Shown here: piece by piece, positions 15,861-23,814 of the stretch
Numbering within the stretch: the first letter of the stretch is position 1
Layout of the letters: each line of letters begins with the position of its first letter
DNA from: Candidatus Harrisonbacteria bacterium RIFCSPHIGHO2_02_FULL_40_20
GTDB taxonomy: Bacteria; Patescibacteriota; Minisyncoccia; UBA6257; WO2-44-18
Reading direction: 5' to 3'
Length of the DNA: 44,596 bases
Assembly: GCA_001818675.1 (NCBI GenBank)
Contig: MHJF01000011.1
Span: forward strand, 1-44,596
Position numbers and translations under genes: made by a program
Notes under the pieces: generated by a model
Seen by the model: the letters and a program-made list of their open reading frames with translations, nothing else
What the model was told of the DNA's origin: nothing
Database searches by the model: none

Positions 15861-17129
15861 ATGAATGGGTACGCAGAACATATCGCTAAAATTTTACGGA
15901 CTGATAAGCATGAGATAGAAAATTTAGAACGCGGATTAGAAAAAGCTACCGGTAAAGTCGGGCTTTTAAAAATGATTGTAGAAACTGATGAAGAATTGTT
16001 GAGCGATAGATTAAGCATTCTTGGTTTGTCGCGCTCATCCTCCGCGGTTGAGGTTTATGACGCTTTAATTAGTAAAATTGAGGCGGATGATTTGGCGCTT
16101 TTAAAATATATAGGATTAGAACGAAAAGATACTGCTGCCGCCGCTCAAAAAACCGTAGATTTTGTGAAGAGAATCCATCCGCCTTTTATGGGGTACTTTT
16201 TAAAAAAAGAAAAAGCGAAACAATTTTTGATTGCCGAACCGCCTAAGAGAGTTTTAGCGGCTTTGGGTTATAAGTATGTGGAGGAAATGCTGCAAAAAGA
16301 AGATTTATTGGAGGTTTACAGCGCTTTAAGATTTTTAGAGGGAGGCGAATGGCTGAATAATGTTTTTTTTAAACAGTATGAAACTTTGCACACGGATGAT
16401 TTTGAAGAACGGCAAATTGAAGTACGGGCCTTGCATCCCAAATGGGCGGCGGCAGCGGAAAAATTTGTCGCTAAAAAATATCATAACGTCAGTCATTTGA
16501 AAGAGCTGGGCGTGATTTTTGTCATTCCGGTTTTTTTGGGGATTTCGGGAGAGACTTTGCGGGTAGTCAGTTTGTTATTGCATTATCTCAACGAAGTTCA
16601 ATTTTATTCGGGGCTTTTTCAAGATTTTAGAAAAGACAATGTTTCTTTTTCGGACAAAGTGATTTCTTTATTAAGGGGCGACGTGATTGAGCATCGCCTT
16701 CCGGAACAGCTAATGGAGGCGGCGCGCCCCAGATTTTTAGTGATCCAGCGTTATCTGGCTAAGGATGATGAAAATGATTGGCGGCTGATTGAGCCACATA
16801 TAAATCCGGAAGCGATTCATTGGCAGAAAGCGGAAGATGAGATTGTTCGGGTTAATGAAAAAATTCTTGATTTTAAAAACGGATTGGAATTTTGGCGGGA
16901 CCTTGGTTCCGTTGGCGGATTTTTTAAGAGTGAAATTGGCAATGATATTCTAGTAAGCTTCAATCTGGTGGATACAGTAATGGCATTGGTAAAAAGAAAA
17001 GAATTAATCAAGTATCTTTATCATCATCAAGAGGCGATGTGGAATAAAATTTTTGCCTATTACTTTGGCATGGGAAAGCTAGAAGAGATGAGTCGGAAGC
17101 ATATTTTGAAGGGATGGTTTGAGGTATAA
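15861..17129 (+). CDS. Conserved hypothetical protein, 422 aa
   Basis: I do not recognise this protein. It is soluble and largely helical, with no signal peptide. An N-terminal region (HIAKILRTDKHEIENLERGLEKATGKVGLLKMI) resembles a short helical module. The middle holds LHPKWAAAAEKFVAKKYHNVSHLKELGVIFVIPVFLG. The C-terminus is amphipathic (YLYHHQEAMWNKIFAYYFGMG). It lies between a sugar kinase and fructose-bisphosphate aldolase, so a link to carbohydrate metabolism is possible but unproven. Its ATG is immediately preceded by the inverted repeat of a palindromic element, so translation signals come from that element. Confidence 0.6.
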   Translation: MNGYAEHIAKILRTDKHEIENLERGLEKATGKVGLLKMIVETDEELLSDRLSILGLSRSSSAVEVYDALISKIEADDLALLKYIGLERKDTAAAAQKTVDFVKRIHPPFMGYFLKKEKAKQFLIAEPPKRVLAALGYKYVEEMLQKEDLLEVYSALRFLEGGEWLNNVFFKQYETLHTDDFEERQIEVRALHPKWAAAAEKFVAKKYHNVSHLKELGVIFVIPVFLGISGETLRVVSLLLHYLNEVQFYSGLFQDFRKDNVSFSDKVISLLRGDVIEHRLPEQLMEAARPRFLVIQRYLAKDDENDWRLIEPHINPEAIHWQKAEDEIVRVNEKILDFKNGLEFWRDLGSVGGFFKSEIGNDILVSFNLVDTVMALVKRKELIKYLYHHQEAMWNKIFAYYFGMGKLEEMSRKHILKGWFEV

Positions 17130-17139
17130 TAATCGCAAA

Positions 17140-17159
17140 CCTGCCTGCCGGCAGGCAGG
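17140..17159. repeat. CCTGCC perfect palindrome within an AATAATGC repeat
   Basis: CCTGCCTGCCGGCAGGCAGG lies between AATCGCAAA and AATAATGCAAAT. At 25886-25925 the same context again holds a CCTGCCGGCAGGCAGG palindrome, so this is a palindrome nested in another dispersed repeat. Confidence 0.75.
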
Positions 17160-17177
17160 AATAATGCAAATCTTATT

Positions 17178-18041
17178 ATGACTTTGAAACAAATAATTGA
17201 AGATGCGGAACAGCGCGGCATTGCGTTGGGGCATTTTAATATCTCGGAATTTGTTGCTTTAAAAGCTATTTTAGAGGGCGCTAGCCAATTAAATGTTCCT
17301 ATTATAATTGGGGTTTCCGAGGGCGAGCGAGAATTTATTGGCATTAAGGAGACAGTAGCCTTAGTGAGGGCTTTCCGTGAAGAGTATTCGGTGCCGATAT
17401 TTTTAAATGCTGATCACACTCATTCTTTAGAGGCGGTAGAGGAAGTTGCTAAAGCTGGCTTTGACGCAGTTCTTTTTGACGCGAGTAAAGAGCCATTAGA
17501 GAAAAACATTAAATTAACTAAAGAAGCGGTATTGCGGGCTAAGATTTTAAATCCGAATATTTTAGTGGAAGGAGAAATTGGATACATTGGCGCTTCTTCC
17601 AAGATTTTACAAGAATTACCCAAAGATATTTCTTTAGAGGAAAAAGATTTGCCGACGGCTGAAGAAGTGGCAGAGTTTGTTCAAAAAACCAAGGTAGATT
17701 TATTAGCGCCGGCAGTAGGTAATATTCATGGCATTTTGGCGAATATTCCCAATCCCCGTTTGAATATAAAAAAGGTTCGGGAAATGAAGCAGGCAGCCAA
17801 AATTCCCTTAGTTTTGCATGGCGGTTCGGGCATTGCTGATGACGATTTTAGAGTTGCTATTAAAGCGGGTATTTCCACTATTCATATTAATACTGAAATT
17901 AGAGTGGCATGGCGTAAGGGAGTAGAAATGGGATTAAAGCGGAATCGCGACGAGGTAGCGCCTTATAAGATTCTTTCGTCGGCCTTGGAGGGCATCAAAG
18001 AGATTGTTTTGAATAGATTAAGAATTTTTAATGGTTTGTAG
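17178..18041 (+). CDS. fba: Class II fructose-bisphosphate aldolase
   Basis: A 287-residue zinc aldolase cleaving fructose-1,6-bisphosphate to DHAP and glyceraldehyde-3-P. Zinc and catalytic residues lie in NADHTHS (Asp base, His ligand), ILVEGEIGYIG, AVGNIHG and LVLHGGSGI. The phosphate motif is INTEIR. It supplies the substrate for gap upstream in the cluster. The GatY/KbaY tagatose aldolases are close relatives, so sugar specificity is inferred. A TATAAT (17125-17130) is separated from the ATG by the inserted CCTGCC palindrome. Confidence 0.9.
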   Translation: MTLKQIIEDAEQRGIALGHFNISEFVALKAILEGASQLNVPIIIGVSEGEREFIGIKETVALVRAFREEYSVPIFLNADHTHSLEAVEEVAKAGFDAVLFDASKEPLEKNIKLTKEAVLRAKILNPNILVEGEIGYIGASSKILQELPKDISLEEKDLPTAEEVAEFVQKTKVDLLAPAVGNIHGILANIPNPRLNIKKVREMKQAAKIPLVLHGGSGIADDDFRVAIKAGISTIHINTEIRVAWRKGVEMGLKRNRDEVAPYKILSSALEGIKEIVLNRLRIFNGL

Positions 18042-18049
18042 ATTCTTTA

Positions 18050-18095
18050 CTTAATTCGCATTATTTGCTAACATTCGCATTATTAGCGATTACTC
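18050..18095. repeat. Dispersed AATAATGCGAAT repeat, minus orientation
   Basis: The reverse strand reads GAGTAATCGCTAATAATGCG, then AATGTTAGCAAATAATGCGA. Related copies are at 17129-17172, 25886-25925 and 29998-30041. It fills the fba-rplY spacer. Confidence 0.65.
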
Positions 18096-18098
18096 TAT

Positions 18099-18806
18099 AT
18101 GGAATTAATTGCGCAAAAAAGAGAAATTTTTGGACGCGCCGTAAAGCCGTTACGCGCCAAGGGTTTTGTACCGGCAGAACTTTACGGCAGGGGGCTGGAG
18201 AATTTGCATTTAGCGGTGTCCAAGAAAGAATTGTCAAAAGTTTTTAAACAAGCCGGTGAAAACGGGATGGTTACTCTTTTGGTGGATCAAGAGAAGCGCC
18301 CGGTATTAATTCATGATTTGCAATTGGATCCCGTTACTGATGAGGCTTTAAGCGTAGATTTTTATCAGGTCCGTTTGGATGAAAAAATCAAAATTAAAGT
18401 TCCTGTGGAATTTATTGGCGTCGCTTCGGCGGTCAAGGACAAGAGCGGAATTTTAGTAAAAGCCGTTCAGGAAGTTGAAGTGGAAGCGTTGCCAGCCGAC
18501 ATTCCTCATTCCATTCCAGTAAATTTGGAATCTTTAATCGATATAGGAAAAAGCATTCGATTAAAAGATTTAGCTATTCAAGGAGATTTTAAGTTTTTAA
18601 TTGAACCAGAAACCGTTTTGGCCACTATTACCGCGCCGGTTACTGAAGAAAAAGAAGCCGAGTTGGCGCAAGCCGTGGATCTTTCTACTGTTAAGGTAGA
18701 AAGCGAAGAGAAGAAAGCGGACAGAGACGCTAAAAAAGCAGAGGAAGGCGTTGCAAAAACTCCAGCTGCCGAAACTCCTGCAAAACCCGCTAAGCCCGCA
18801 AAGTAG
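18099..18806 (+). CDS. rplY: Ribosomal protein bL25, CTC-type
   Basis: A 235-residue general-stress/CTC form of bL25, which binds 5S rRNA. The N-terminal L25 domain reads IAQKREIFGRAVKPLRAKGFVPAELYGRG. The C-terminal TL5 domain contains VPVEFIGVASAVKDKSGILVKAVQEVEVEALP and IPVNLESL. An Ala/Lys/Pro-rich low-complexity tail (about 185-235) ends the protein. There is no SD; a weak -10-like TACTCT lies close to the ATG. Confidence 0.92.
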   Translation: MELIAQKREIFGRAVKPLRAKGFVPAELYGRGLENLHLAVSKKELSKVFKQAGENGMVTLLVDQEKRPVLIHDLQLDPVTDEALSVDFYQVRLDEKIKIKVPVEFIGVASAVKDKSGILVKAVQEVEVEALPADIPHSIPVNLESLIDIGKSIRLKDLAIQGDFKFLIEPETVLATITAPVTEEKEAELAQAVDLSTVKVESEEKKADRDAKKAEEGVAKTPAAETPAKPAKPAK

Positions 18807-18819
18807 GTATAATATTATT

Positions 18820-20160
18820 ATGCGTCTTTTGGACGTAAGCAAAGTAAAAGGAGCCATCCTATTGGCGGTATTTTTATGTTATTTTATTTTTGGTTTAGCG
18901 CCAATCTTAGCTGTTCAAAATCAAGCAGAAAGAGTGGAATTAGAAAAACAGTTGGCTGATTTAGAAAAACAAATAGCCGATAACGAAACTCTCATTGATG
19001 CCTATAAAAAACAGGGAAAAAATCTTACCCAAGAGATTGGCGTTCTGAATGCCAAAGTTAGTAAGCTTAATTTGCAAATTAAATCTATTACTTTAACTCT
19101 ATCCCGTTTAGACGCGGAGATAACGGATAATAAAAAAGAAATAAAAACTACCGAAGAGAATATCGAACTTAATAGGCAAGCGCTAGCTTCTTCTTTAAGA
19201 AGCGTTTATGAAAATGACCACGTTACTTTAATAGCGGTATTACTGCAAAGCCGCCAAATTTCTGATTTTTTTGGAGGATTCAATAATTTAATGGCGGTGC
19301 AAGATAATTTGCTGGTCGCGGTTAATAAGATTACTAATTTACGCGATAAATTATTGGAAGAGACTGAAGCGTTAGCGCTTAAAAGAAAAGACCAGATAGC
19401 TTTGAAAGCATATCAGGATAGCCAGAAGACTACCCTTTTAAGCACTAAGGGCGAGAAGGATGCCTTGCTCAATATTACTAAGGGGCAAGAATCGCGTTAT
19501 CAAGAATTATTAAAATCTAATAAGAAAACTGCTTCGCAAATTCGTAGCCGGTTATTTGAATTATTGGGTGGCGGCAGCCTTTCGTTTGAACAAGCGTATG
19601 AATTTGCTAAATTCGCCGAGCAGGCTACTGGCGTGAGGGCGGCTTTGATCTTGTCAGTTTTGGAAAGAGAATCTTTATTGGGCCAAAATGTCGGGCGATG
19701 CAATTACAAGACTGCGATGTCGCCTGGAGTGCCGCCGAAACCGGGGAAGCGTGATGACATTTCTTTATTTTTGGCTTTAACCGCTCAACTGGGAATTAAT
19801 CCGGAAACGATCACGGTTTCTTGCGCAAATAGTGATGGCGCTTATGGTGGCGCTATGGGCCCGGCGCAATTTATTCCATCAACCTGGAATTTATATAAGA
19901 ATCGGGTTTCAGAAATTACCGGCAACAATCCGGCTTCGCCGTGGAATAACGGGGACGCTTTTATGGCAACGGGTTTGTATTTAAAGGACGCCTCTAAAGG
20001 ATGCGATGCTATTTATAGCCGGCAAACAGATATTGAGCGTTGCGCGGCGGCGAAATATTATGCGGGCGGCCGTTGGCGAAATCATCTTTGGGGATATGGA
20101 GACCGAGTGGCTACGAGAGCGAATCAGTTGCAGGCTGATATAGATATACTTAATAGCTAG
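18820..20160 (+). CDS. Exported coiled-coil lytic transglycosylase-like protein
   Basis: A 446-residue protein: signal or anchor (ILLAVFLCYFIFGLAPILA), a long coiled coil (about 35-220, PcsB/EnvC-like heptads), then a lysozyme-fold domain. That domain has the catalytic Glu in LSVLERES, the GAMGPAQFIPSTW motif, and AAKYYAGGRWRNHLWGYGDRV, as in soluble/MltB-type transglycosylases. It would cleave the glycan strand of peptidoglycan during growth or division, with the coiled coil as a likely regulatory arm. The ATG at 18820 is chosen because TATAAT (18808-18813) lies 6 nt before it; the track's earlier start runs into rplY. Confidence 0.85.
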   Translation: MRLLDVSKVKGAILLAVFLCYFIFGLAPILAVQNQAERVELEKQLADLEKQIADNETLIDAYKKQGKNLTQEIGVLNAKVSKLNLQIKSITLTLSRLDAEITDNKKEIKTTEENIELNRQALASSLRSVYENDHVTLIAVLLQSRQISDFFGGFNNLMAVQDNLLVAVNKITNLRDKLLEETEALALKRKDQIALKAYQDSQKTTLLSTKGEKDALLNITKGQESRYQELLKSNKKTASQIRSRLFELLGGGSLSFEQAYEFAKFAEQATGVRAALILSVLERESLLGQNVGRCNYKTAMSPGVPPKPGKRDDISLFLALTAQLGINPETITVSCANSDGAYGGAMGPAQFIPSTWNLYKNRVSEITGNNPASPWNNGDAFMATGLYLKDASKGCDAIYSRQTDIERCAAAKYYAGGRWRNHLWGYGDRVATRANQLQADIDILNS

Positions 20161-20183
20161 ATTTTTCTAGATAATTTTTGTAT

Positions 20184-20189
20184 TATAAT
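20184..20189 (+). promoter_or_regulatory. -10 box for the SD-led pair 20227/20475
   Basis: TATAAT lies 37 nt before the ATG at 20227. The leader ends in AAAGGGAGG, 8 nt before the start. No convincing -35 is seen. Confidence 0.5.
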
Positions 20190-20226
20190 AAGCGGTTCAT
20201 TTATTTTTAAAAAAGGGAGGCGGAAG

Positions 20227-20475
20227 ATGGCAAAGATTATTGAAGAGGGTTATCACGGCAAAGAGCCGCTAGTTTATTGGTGGATTGGACGGCGCTGTTC
20301 TTGCGAATGTCGTTGTATTTTTGAACTAGAAAAAAAGGATGAATTGGTTAAAATTCCTAGAAATAATGTTAAGGTTGGCCTTTTTATTTTTGAAGCAAAA
20401 TGTCCTAAGTGTGGTCGGTCTGTTGAGGTTTGGTTTGATTTTGACGACTCGAAAAACTTGAAAGGAATGAGCTAA
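20227..20475 (+). CDS. Small Cys-rich (zinc-ribbon-like) protein, SD-led
   Basis: An 82-residue protein with CSCECRC near residue 24 and CPKCGRSVEVWF near residue 58, four-cysteine spacing that could bind zinc. It is otherwise unrecognised. It is preceded by AAAGGGAGG and a real leader. Its stop overlaps the ATG of the next gene (TAATG), so the two are one operon with coupled translation, ended by the terminator at 21008. Confidence 0.6.
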   Translation: MAKIIEEGYHGKEPLVYWWIGRRCSCECRCIFELEKKDELVKIPRNNVKVGLFIFEAKCPKCGRSVEVWFDFDDSKNLKGMS

Positions 20476-20987
20476 TGATAATTCCCTGGAGCATTTTGGA
20501 GAAAGTTGAAAAGATTTTACAAAGAGATGCGGCAGAAGATGAAAGAGAGCGTAAAGCAAAATTGACGGAAAAGCGAAGATGGGAAGAGGTTGATCAATTG
20601 CGAAAGAGAAAGAATAAAGAACTATTAGTTTATGCGCAGAAAGCGGTTACTTGGCTGAAAGATTTTTACGATAGCAGGGAAGGAAAAAAAATTCTGAAAT
20701 TAAACTATGAGGTGAATTTTTTCAATGCTTCGTTTTGGGGCGGTTTTCCGGCTCCCGGTAGTGAAATGACGACGTTTGCAACTATTTATATGTCTGAAAG
20801 CGGCCGGGTTTATTATGGAGAGCGCTATAAAGGTTTTCCTAAGAAGTCGTTATTGTTGGGTTCTTTGAAAACGAAAATGAATCCGAATGCCTTGGTAAAG
20901 AGATTGCATCCTGAATACCTTAAGCTTTTTGTTCAATCGTTAGAGAATGGAAAGGTTTGGCAATATCTTGAATGGTCTTTGAGGTGA
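20475..20987 (+). CDS. Hypothetical protein, 170 aa
   Basis: Unrecognised. The N-terminal third is a highly charged helix (RDAAEDERERKAKLTEKRRWEEVDQLRKRKNKE), probably a coiled coil. The rest is a compact domain (NASFWGGFPAPGSEMTTFATIYMSESGRVYYGERYKGFP). There are no membrane segments. It overlaps the upstream zinc-ribbon-like gene by 1 nt, suggesting the two products act together. Confidence 0.6.
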   Translation: MIIPWSILEKVEKILQRDAAEDERERKAKLTEKRRWEEVDQLRKRKNKELLVYAQKAVTWLKDFYDSREGKKILKLNYEVNFFNASFWGGFPAPGSEMTTFATIYMSESGRVYYGERYKGFPKKSLLLGSLKTKMNPNALVKRLHPEYLKLFVQSLENGKVWQYLEWSLR

Positions 20988-21007
20988 TCGTGAATCTCCC
21001 CTCAATT

Positions 21008-21035
21008 AAAATTCCGACTAGTGTCGGAATTTTTT
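21008..21035 (+). terminator. Rho-independent terminator
   Basis: AAAATTCCGAC, loop TAGT, GTCGGAATTTTTT. Perfect 11-bp stem ending the 20227-20987 operon. Confidence 0.9.
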
Positions 21036-21088
21036 AATATAAGCATAATATTATGGGCGTGAATCTATAGATATTGTTAAATTCTAGC

Positions 21089-21106
21089 GCTATCCTATAG
21101 GATAGC
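21089..21106. repeat. Second copy of the GCTATCCTATAGGATAGC palindrome
   Basis: The same 18-bp palindrome as the core of 11911-11944, here with unrelated flanks. It lies between two convergent terminators. Confidence 0.7.
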
Positions 21107-21131
21107 ACCGCATAAGTGAATCTTGAGATAT

Positions 21132-21161
21132 AAAAATACCACGGGCACCCGTGATATTTTT
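21132..21161 (-). terminator. Terminator of the release-factor gene
   Basis: AAAAATA, then CACGGG-CA-CCCGTG, then TATTTTT with one mismatch. It is placed directly after the minus-strand stop codon. Confidence 0.8.
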
Positions 21162-21909
21162 ACTTATTAATTTTCTTTAAAAGAATATCCAGATCGCCGT
21201 CTAAGATTTTTTCTATGCCGTGAACTTTAACGTTAAATCGGTGGTCGGTAATGCGGTCATCCGGAAAGTTATAGGTACGGATTTTTTCCGAGCGATCGCC
21301 GGAACCAATTTGCTGCCGGCGTTCGGCAGTAAGCTGTCCCAGCTGTTCAGCGCGCTGGAGCTCGTATATTTTGGCGCGGAGAATAGACATCGCCGCTTCT
21401 TTATTGGCGCTTTGTGAGCGTTCGGCTCGGGAAAATACCGAGATGCCAGTGGGTTTATGGACAATTCGTACCGCGGTTTCCACTTTGTTGACGTTTTGAC
21501 CGCCCGGGCCGCCGCCGCGTTGGAAAGTGATTTCTAAATCGCCTTGGTTGATTTGGAGTTCTTTATCTTCAACTTCTGGCAGTATTGCGACAGTGGCAGT
21601 GGAGGTGTGCACTCTGCCGGCTTTTTCGGTTTTTGGCACTCTTTGAATTCGGTGAACGCCAGATTCGTTTTTCAAGGCATCATAGACATTTTGTCCTGAT
21701 CCGCCAGCTGACGGAGAAGAATTACCCATAATTTTCCCAATAAAAGTTTTATATCCGCCGATAGTGCCTTGACTAGAATCAACAGTAGAAAAACCCCAGC
21801 CTTTATTGGCGGAATATCGTTGGTACATCCTTACTAGATCGCCGGCAAAAATAGCGGCTTCATCGCCACCAGTACCAGCGCGAATCTCAATAATAATTTT
21901 ATTAGTCAT
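21160..21909 (-). CDS. prfA: Peptide chain release factor 1, short form lacking domain 1
   Basis: A 249-residue class I release factor. It begins at the PCRF domain ([28 protein letters not shown]) and keeps the peptidyl-hydrolysis motif [19 protein letters not shown]. The codon-recognition tripeptide region is [15 protein letters not shown]-x-T marks RF1 (UAA/UAG) rather than RF2 (SPF). The usual about 100-residue N-terminal domain 1 is absent, and the upstream DNA (21911-21998) is heptamer repeat and hairpin, not coding. About 10 extra residues ([10 protein letters not shown]) come from a REP-like palindrome at 21700-21715. Confidence 0.85.
   Translation of the reverse strand: MTNKIIIEIRAGTGGDEAAIFAGDLVRMYQRYSANKGWGFSTVDSSQGTIGGYKTFIGKIMGNSSPSAGGSGQNVYDALKNESGVHRIQRVPKTEKAGRVHTSTATVAILPEVEDKELQINQGDLEITFQRGGGPGGQNVNKVETAVRIVHKPTGISVFSRAERSQSANKEAAMSILRAKIYELQRAEQLGQLTAERRQQIGSGDRSEKIRTYNFPDDRITDHRFNVKVHGIEKILDGDLDILLKKINK
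21700..21715. repeat. REP-like palindrome in prfA
   Basis: TCCGCCAGCTGACGGA, an imperfect 16-nt inverted repeat. It sits where other RF1 sequences read directly from KI-G to the NVY-like segment. Confidence 0.65.
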
Positions 21910-21910
21910 A

Positions 21911-21952
21911 ATATTTAGCGACTAGTCATTAGCCATTAGTGATTAGTATAAC
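21911..21952. repeat. Heptamer array upstream of prfA
   Basis: Units ATATTTA, GCGACTA, GTCATTA, GCCATTA, GTGATTA, GTATAAC. It shares TATTTAGCGACTAGT with the array inside the 16S gene. Confidence 0.75.
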
Positions 21953-21965
21953 TCTCTATGAAAAT

Positions 21966-21996
21966 AAATAACTAGTGGCTAACCACTAGTTATTTA
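21966..21996 (-). terminator. Hairpin after rpmE, built from array sequence
   Basis: AAATAACTAGTGG and CCACTAGTTATTT form a 13-bp stem with a CTAA loop. It lies between the L31 stop and prfA. Confidence 0.6.
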
Positions 21997-21999
21997 CGA

Positions 22000-22254
22000 T
22001 TACTTTTTATTTTTCTTCACTCGGACTTTGGCAGTTTTTTTTGGAACTTCCGAGGCTTTAGCGCGGCGGGCTTTGAAGCGCTCAACTTTTCCGGCCGTAT
22101 CAATCATCTTTTCTTTGCCAGTGTAAAAAGGATGGCAGTTATGGCAAATTTCCACCTGGATTTCCGGCTTAGTGGCGCCGACAACAAATTTATTGCCGCA
22201 AGCGCAGTGGGCTTCCGCTTTATCGTAGTATTTTGGATGGATATCTTTTTTCAT
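22000..22254 (-). CDS. rpmE: Ribosomal protein bL31, zinc-type
   Basis: An 84-residue bL31 ([23 protein letters not shown]...) with a zinc pair CACG and CHNC ([19 protein letters not shown]). A basic tail ends KVRVKKNKK. The ATG at 22254 replaces the track's TTG at 22263. On the minus strand TATGAT lies 8 nt before it, implying a leaderless mRNA. It probably reads on into prfA unless stopped by the hairpin between them. Confidence 0.93.
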   Translation of the reverse strand: MKKDIHPKYYDKAEAHCACGNKFVVGATKPEIQVEICHNCHPFYTGKEKMIDTAGKVERFKARRAKASEVPKKTAKVRVKKNKK

Positions 22255-22314
22255 AATTTTCAATCATAGCATTAAAAGTTTCTAAAAGGCAAATTTAAGA
22301 CTTGATATTGGCTC

Positions 22315-22344
22315 TTGACTTATTTTCAGCATTCTTTTTATAAT
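22315..22344 (+). promoter_or_regulatory. Promoter of the first lipoprotein gene
   Basis: TTGACT (22315-22320), an 18-nt spacer and TATAAT (22339-22344). The leader is about 45 nt and ends with AAAGGAGG before the ATG at 22395. Confidence 0.75.
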
Positions 22345-22394
22345 ATTATTTGGTAGATTAGTTTGAAAATTCTATAACCCCAAAGGAGGGCTAT

Positions 22395-22970
22395 ATGAAG
22401 AAGATGTCGATGGCTGCGGTTGGACTATTAGCTGGCGTGATGATGACGGGTTGTAGCGTGTTAGATACGAAGTCTGTTAAGCCGGGTCTTTTTGGTGATG
22501 ATGCGGTAAAGATGATGGCGGCATTTGACACCCTAGAGGCGGGCAAGACCACCAATGAGCAGTGGATGACCACTGGGTTTGATCTTTCTAAAGCGAAGAA
22601 TTTTACTGTTTCTCCGGGACCGATGGCGTTGAGGAAAATCCTTGGTGAAGAGGTTTTCCAGTCTACTTATGGATGGTATTCGGCTAAGGGTAAGGTTGAT
22701 GAGCTTTTGGCTGACCTTGCTCCCTATAGCATGGTTGAGATTCCCTTTAAGGTTACAACTAAAAAGGAGAGCCGTTTCTATATTTCTACCAAGTATGAGT
22801 TTACCGAGGGTGATGGAACTGTTTTAACTTTTGTGTTTAAAAATGGCGTTCTGGTTTATAAAGCTCCGTCTCCGCAGAAGTTTAGCGAAGATCATAGTAA
22901 TAGCGCGTTTGCGCAGGGACTTTTTCCTTGGTTGAAGATTGTCAAGGACGTTAAAGGCGTAGTTGAGTGA
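22395..22970 (+). CDS. Lipoprotein of unknown function, SD-led
   Basis: A 191-residue lipoprotein: signal peptide with lipobox MTGC (Cys at about residue 20). The mature part holds TKSVKPGLFGDDAVKMMAAFDTLEAGKTT and a late segment SRFYISTKYEFTEGDGTVLTFVFKNGVLVYK. The fold may recall small SmpA/BamE-like lipoproteins, but I cannot confirm that. It is a clear paralogue of the next gene. It has a consensus promoter, AAAGGAGG and a very strong terminator, so it is likely well expressed. Confidence 0.65.
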   Translation: MKKMSMAAVGLLAGVMMTGCSVLDTKSVKPGLFGDDAVKMMAAFDTLEAGKTTNEQWMTTGFDLSKAKNFTVSPGPMALRKILGEEVFQSTYGWYSAKGKVDELLADLAPYSMVEIPFKVTTKKESRFYISTKYEFTEGDGTVLTFVFKNGVLVYKAPSPQKFSEDHSNSAFAQGLFPWLKIVKDVKGVVE

Positions 22971-22977
22971 AGTTTTT

Positions 22978-23018
22978 AACCCCCTTCTTTTCACACGAAA
23001 GTGTAAAAGAAGGGGGTT
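22978..23018 (+). terminator. Strong terminator with long GC stem
   Basis: AACCCCCTTCTTTT paired with AAAAGAAGGGGGTT, one bulge, GAAA-type loop. The core CTTTTACAC/GTGTGAAAAG is shared, in opposite orientation, with 33623-33663. Confidence 0.92.
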
Positions 23019-23038
23019 TTATATTATTAATCGTGTTA

Positions 23039-23067
23039 TTGACGCCTGAGATTTTTTCGCTTATTGT
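23039..23067 (+). promoter_or_regulatory. Promoter of the second lipoprotein gene
   Basis: TTGACG (23039-23044), 17-nt spacer, TATTGT (23062-23067). The leader is about 40 nt and ends in AAAAGGAGGT. Confidence 0.55.
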
Positions 23068-23116
23068 TATTTCTAGATAATTAGTTCTTTTATTTCTGTG
23101 AAAAAGGAGGTAGAGG

Positions 23117-23782
23117 ATGAAAGTTATAAGCAGATTGGTTGGGTTATCGCTGTTTTTATTGATACCGATTGGTTGCGTGTCTCGAGATTTTAAAAGCGTG
23201 AAAACGGGAATTTTAAATGACGACCCTAACGCATTATTGGCGGTTGGTTCCAAGATTGAATTAGGCGTGACAAGCAGGGCAGATTTGGAAGCGCAGGGTT
23301 TTAATTTTTCGGCGCCTAACGTTCAGTTTATCAAAGGCAAGGACGCGTTCCGATATTTATTGTCAAAGAAATTTTTTAAAACAGTTCGATTTTTAGGCGG
23401 AGTGTTAGTGGAAAAACCGATTGATGGCGTTTTGGAATCTTTGGAAAATTATCAGCTTTATTTGATTCTCAATAAAGAGGTTTTAAAAGTAAAAGATAAA
23501 ATTTATCTTTCTACCAAAAATGAATGGCTGGAAATGAATGAGCTCCTTTTTATTCTTATGTTTAAAGACGACAAGGTTGTTTATTATGGCTGGGGACAGA
23601 GCCGTGTGAATCGGTTGGCAACTCAGTATAGCTTTCTTGGTGGAATTTTGAGGTTCAGTTTGGCGGATCCCGATGAGACGTTTGATGAGTTAACGGACCC
23701 CAATCGTAAAGATGAGGATGGTCTGGGGCTAGGTTCGCTTTTCAAGAAGTCAGACGAAAAAGATGAAAAAGATAAGGATTAA
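23117..23782 (+). CDS. Lipoprotein of unknown function, paralogue of the previous gene, SD-led
   Basis: A 221-residue lipoprotein with lipobox IPIGC near residue 19. It shares with the upstream gene the segments FKSVKTGILNDDPNAL, ELGVTSRADLEAQGFNFS and KIYLSTKNEWLEMNELLFILMFKDDKVVYYG. An acidic/basic low-complexity tail (KKSDEKDEKDKD) is unique to it. It has its own promoter, AAAAAGGAGGT and terminator, so the two copies can be controlled separately. The terminator arm doubles as the -35 of the presumed rRNA promoter. Confidence 0.65.
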   Translation: MKVISRLVGLSLFLLIPIGCVSRDFKSVKTGILNDDPNALLAVGSKIELGVTSRADLEAQGFNFSAPNVQFIKGKDAFRYLLSKKFFKTVRFLGGVLVEKPIDGVLESLENYQLYLILNKEVLKVKDKIYLSTKNEWLEMNELLFILMFKDDKVVYYGWGQSRVNRLATQYSFLGGILRFSLADPDETFDELTDPNRKDEDGLGLGSLFKKSDEKDEKDKD

Positions 23783-23788
23783 AATTAC

Positions 23789-23814
23789 CCCCCTTGACCA
23801 ATCGGTCAAGGGGG
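23789..23814 (+). terminator. Terminator of the second lipoprotein gene
   Basis: CCCCCTTGACC, loop AATC, GGTCAAGGGGG. Perfect 11-bp stem followed by CTTATAAT rather than a clean U-run. Confidence 0.8.
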
